Assembly: GCA_016764015.1 (NCBI GenBank)
Contig: JAESSR010000065.1
Location: forward strand, 1-5,798
Source of the DNA: Phycisphaerales bacterium
GTDB lineage: Bacteria; Planctomycetota; Phycisphaerae; Phycisphaerales; UBA1924
Direction: 5' to 3'
Length of the DNA: 5,798 nucleotides
How positions within the stretch are numbered: the first letter of the stretch is position 1; each line of letters begins with the position of its first letter. A program made the translations under genes and the position numbers. Under the pieces are notes generated by a model. It saw only the letters and a list, made by a program, of their open reading frames with translations. It did not search any database and was not told the origin of the DNA. Below, one piece after another: positions 4,959 through 5,798 of this stretch.

Positions 4959-4979
4959 GTATTGGTATAGATACACCGC
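4959..4979 (+). promoter_or_regulatory. leader motif shared with the protease leader, copy 2
   Basis: GTATTGGTATAGATA (4959-4973) is followed directly by CACCGC (4974-4979). It matches the element at 1575-1599 with one substitution and a four-base gap. It abuts the leader stem-loop and ends 62 bases before ATG 5042. TGG-TATAGA resembles an extended -10, so a second promoter is possible, but no -35 fits. Confidence 0.4.
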
Positions 4980-5029
4980 CCAATACGCTTAAGAATGCGT
5001 GTATGTACGAGTGGTGAACCATCAAGATC

Positions 5030-5034
5030 AAGGA
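5030..5034 (+). promoter_or_regulatory. Shine-Dalgarno AAGGA for pdhA
   Basis: AAGGA lies seven bases before ATG 5042 and selects it over the in-frame ATG at 5081. Confidence 0.7.
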
Positions 5035-5041
5035 CGACGCC

Positions 5042-5798
5042 ATGACCCAGGCAACCGCCGCCTCCAACGAGCAATCAACCATGAACACCGCGAAAGCAGA
5101 TTCGCCAGCAGCCGGCCTTGCACCAACAGCCAAGACCGCCGCCGAGCTTCCAAAAGAAGTACTCGTCAAATGGCTCTACGACATGCAACTCATCCGTGAG
5201 TTTGAAAACCGCACCATGCAGGCCTACCAACAGGCCAAAATCGGCGGATTCTGTCATATATACACCGGCCAAGAAGCCGTAGCCGTCGGCACCATCGGAT
5301 GTACCAACCACGATGACCCCGTCATCACCGCCTACCGCGATCATGGGCACGCACTCGCAAGAGGCATGACTCCAAACTCATGCATGGCTGAGATGTTTGG
5401 CAAGACCACTGGCTGCGCAAAGGGCAAAGGCGGGTCGATGCATATGTTCGATCGTCCAAACTGGCTCTTCGGCGGCCACGGCATCGTCTCCGCACAAACA
5501 CCAATGGGTGCAGGATTCGCATTCTCCGAAAAATACCAACTCGAAGTCATGGGCATCGGCAAAAAGAAAGTGACGCTCTGCTACATGGGCGACGGCGCAC
5601 TCGACCAAGGCTGCTTCCACGAAGCACAAAACCTCGCATCGCTCTGGGATCTCCCAGTCATCTACATCCTCGAAAACAACGGCTACTCCATGGGCACCGC
5701 CATCCACCGCCACACCGCAAACGCCGACAACCTCATCGATCGCGCCAAAGGCTACGGCATCAAAGCCGCCAAGATCGACGGGCTCGACATCATGAACA
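5042..5798 (+). CDS. pdhA: pyruvate dehydrogenase-type E1 component, alpha subunit (3' end cut by window)
   Basis: The first 252 residues of a thiamine-diphosphate-dependent 2-oxo acid dehydrogenase E1 alpha subunit, running off the right edge. E1 alpha2-beta2 decarboxylates pyruvate and passes the acetyl group to lipoyl-E2, feeding acetyl-CoA into the TCA cycle. Family landmarks in order: IREFENRTMQAYQQAKIGGF (51-70), YTGQEAVAVG (74-83), YRDHGHALARG (98-108), GKGGSMHMF (128-136), FGGHGIVSAQTPMGAG (143-158), and the ThDP/Mg motif GDGALDQG (183-190) ending in ENNGYSMGT (211-219). YRDHGHALARG and GKGGSMHMF favour pyruvate over branched-chain substrates, though acetoin dehydrogenase is a close alternative. 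Residues 1-35 are an Ala/Thr/Ser-rich extension of low complexity. A full subunit would be about 350-390 residues, so roughly 100-140 are missing. The beta subunit and E2 would be expected to the right. The leader has its own promoter and stem-loop. Confidence 0.9.
   Translation, partial: MTQATAASNEQSTMNTAKADSPAAGLAPTAKTAAELPKEVLVKWLYDMQLIREFENRTMQAYQQAKIGGFCHIYTGQEAVAVGTIGCTNHDDPVITAYRDHGHALARGMTPNSCMAEMFGKTTGCAKGKGGSMHMFDRPNWLFGGHGIVSAQTPMGAGFAFSEKYQLEVMGIGKKKVTLCYMGDGALDQGCFHEAQNLASLWDLPVIYILENNGYSMGTAIHRHTANADNLIDRAKGYGIKAAKIDGLDIMN

Noticed and set aside
4992..5000. Nine-base direct repeat AGAATGCGT (also at 4803-4811)
   Set aside because: It is short, with no shared flanks or pairing context, so it is best treated as chance similarity.
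4780..5169. 129-residue minus-strand and 63-residue plus-strand frames over the pdhA leader
   Set aside because: They cross the promoter, stem-loop and pdhA start. No domain, ribosome binding site or codon pattern like the neighbouring genes was seen.

Overview
The window carries one tRNA gene, four protein genes and a compact repeat/transposase island. The organism is a bacterium of moderately high GC. Gene style is compatible with Planctomycetota, perhaps Phycisphaerae: C-ending codons with many GGG glycine codons, a tRNA without encoded CCA, and a large exported S41 protease with a long helical N-terminal part. This taxonomic call is an inference from style, not from a marker gene.

Layout. 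A tRNA-Arg(CCG) gene (14-87, minus) diverges from a 12-helix major facilitator transporter (152-1411, plus); a 22-base imperfect palindrome lies between them. A 231-base gap with a possible leader element leads to an exported carboxyl-terminal processing protease with PDZ and S41 domains (1643-3937, plus). From 3948 to 4793 there is a REP/RAYT island. It holds a single-domain HUH/Y1 transposase of the REP-associated type (4076-4588, minus), bracketed by five copies of a roughly 46-base hairpin repeat in two stem classes. After it comes a regulatory stretch with a good sigma-70-type promoter, a 10-bp stem-loop at the start of the predicted transcript, and a motif shared with the protease leader. 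This runs into the alpha subunit of a pyruvate dehydrogenase-type E1 (5042 to the window edge, plus), which is cut off at the right edge after 252 residues.

How the parts relate. The transporter, protease and dehydrogenase look like unrelated single-copy housekeeping genes. The REP/RAYT island is the accessory component. It sits in the gap between the protease and the dehydrogenase and probably acts as a two-way transcription terminator there. Its repeats follow a strict rule: AAATCTC-stem copies point right and AAACCC-stem copies point left, sharing the same ends and the same one-base bulge position. This resembles the BIMEs of enterobacteria but with different sequences. It is the most interesting content of the window.
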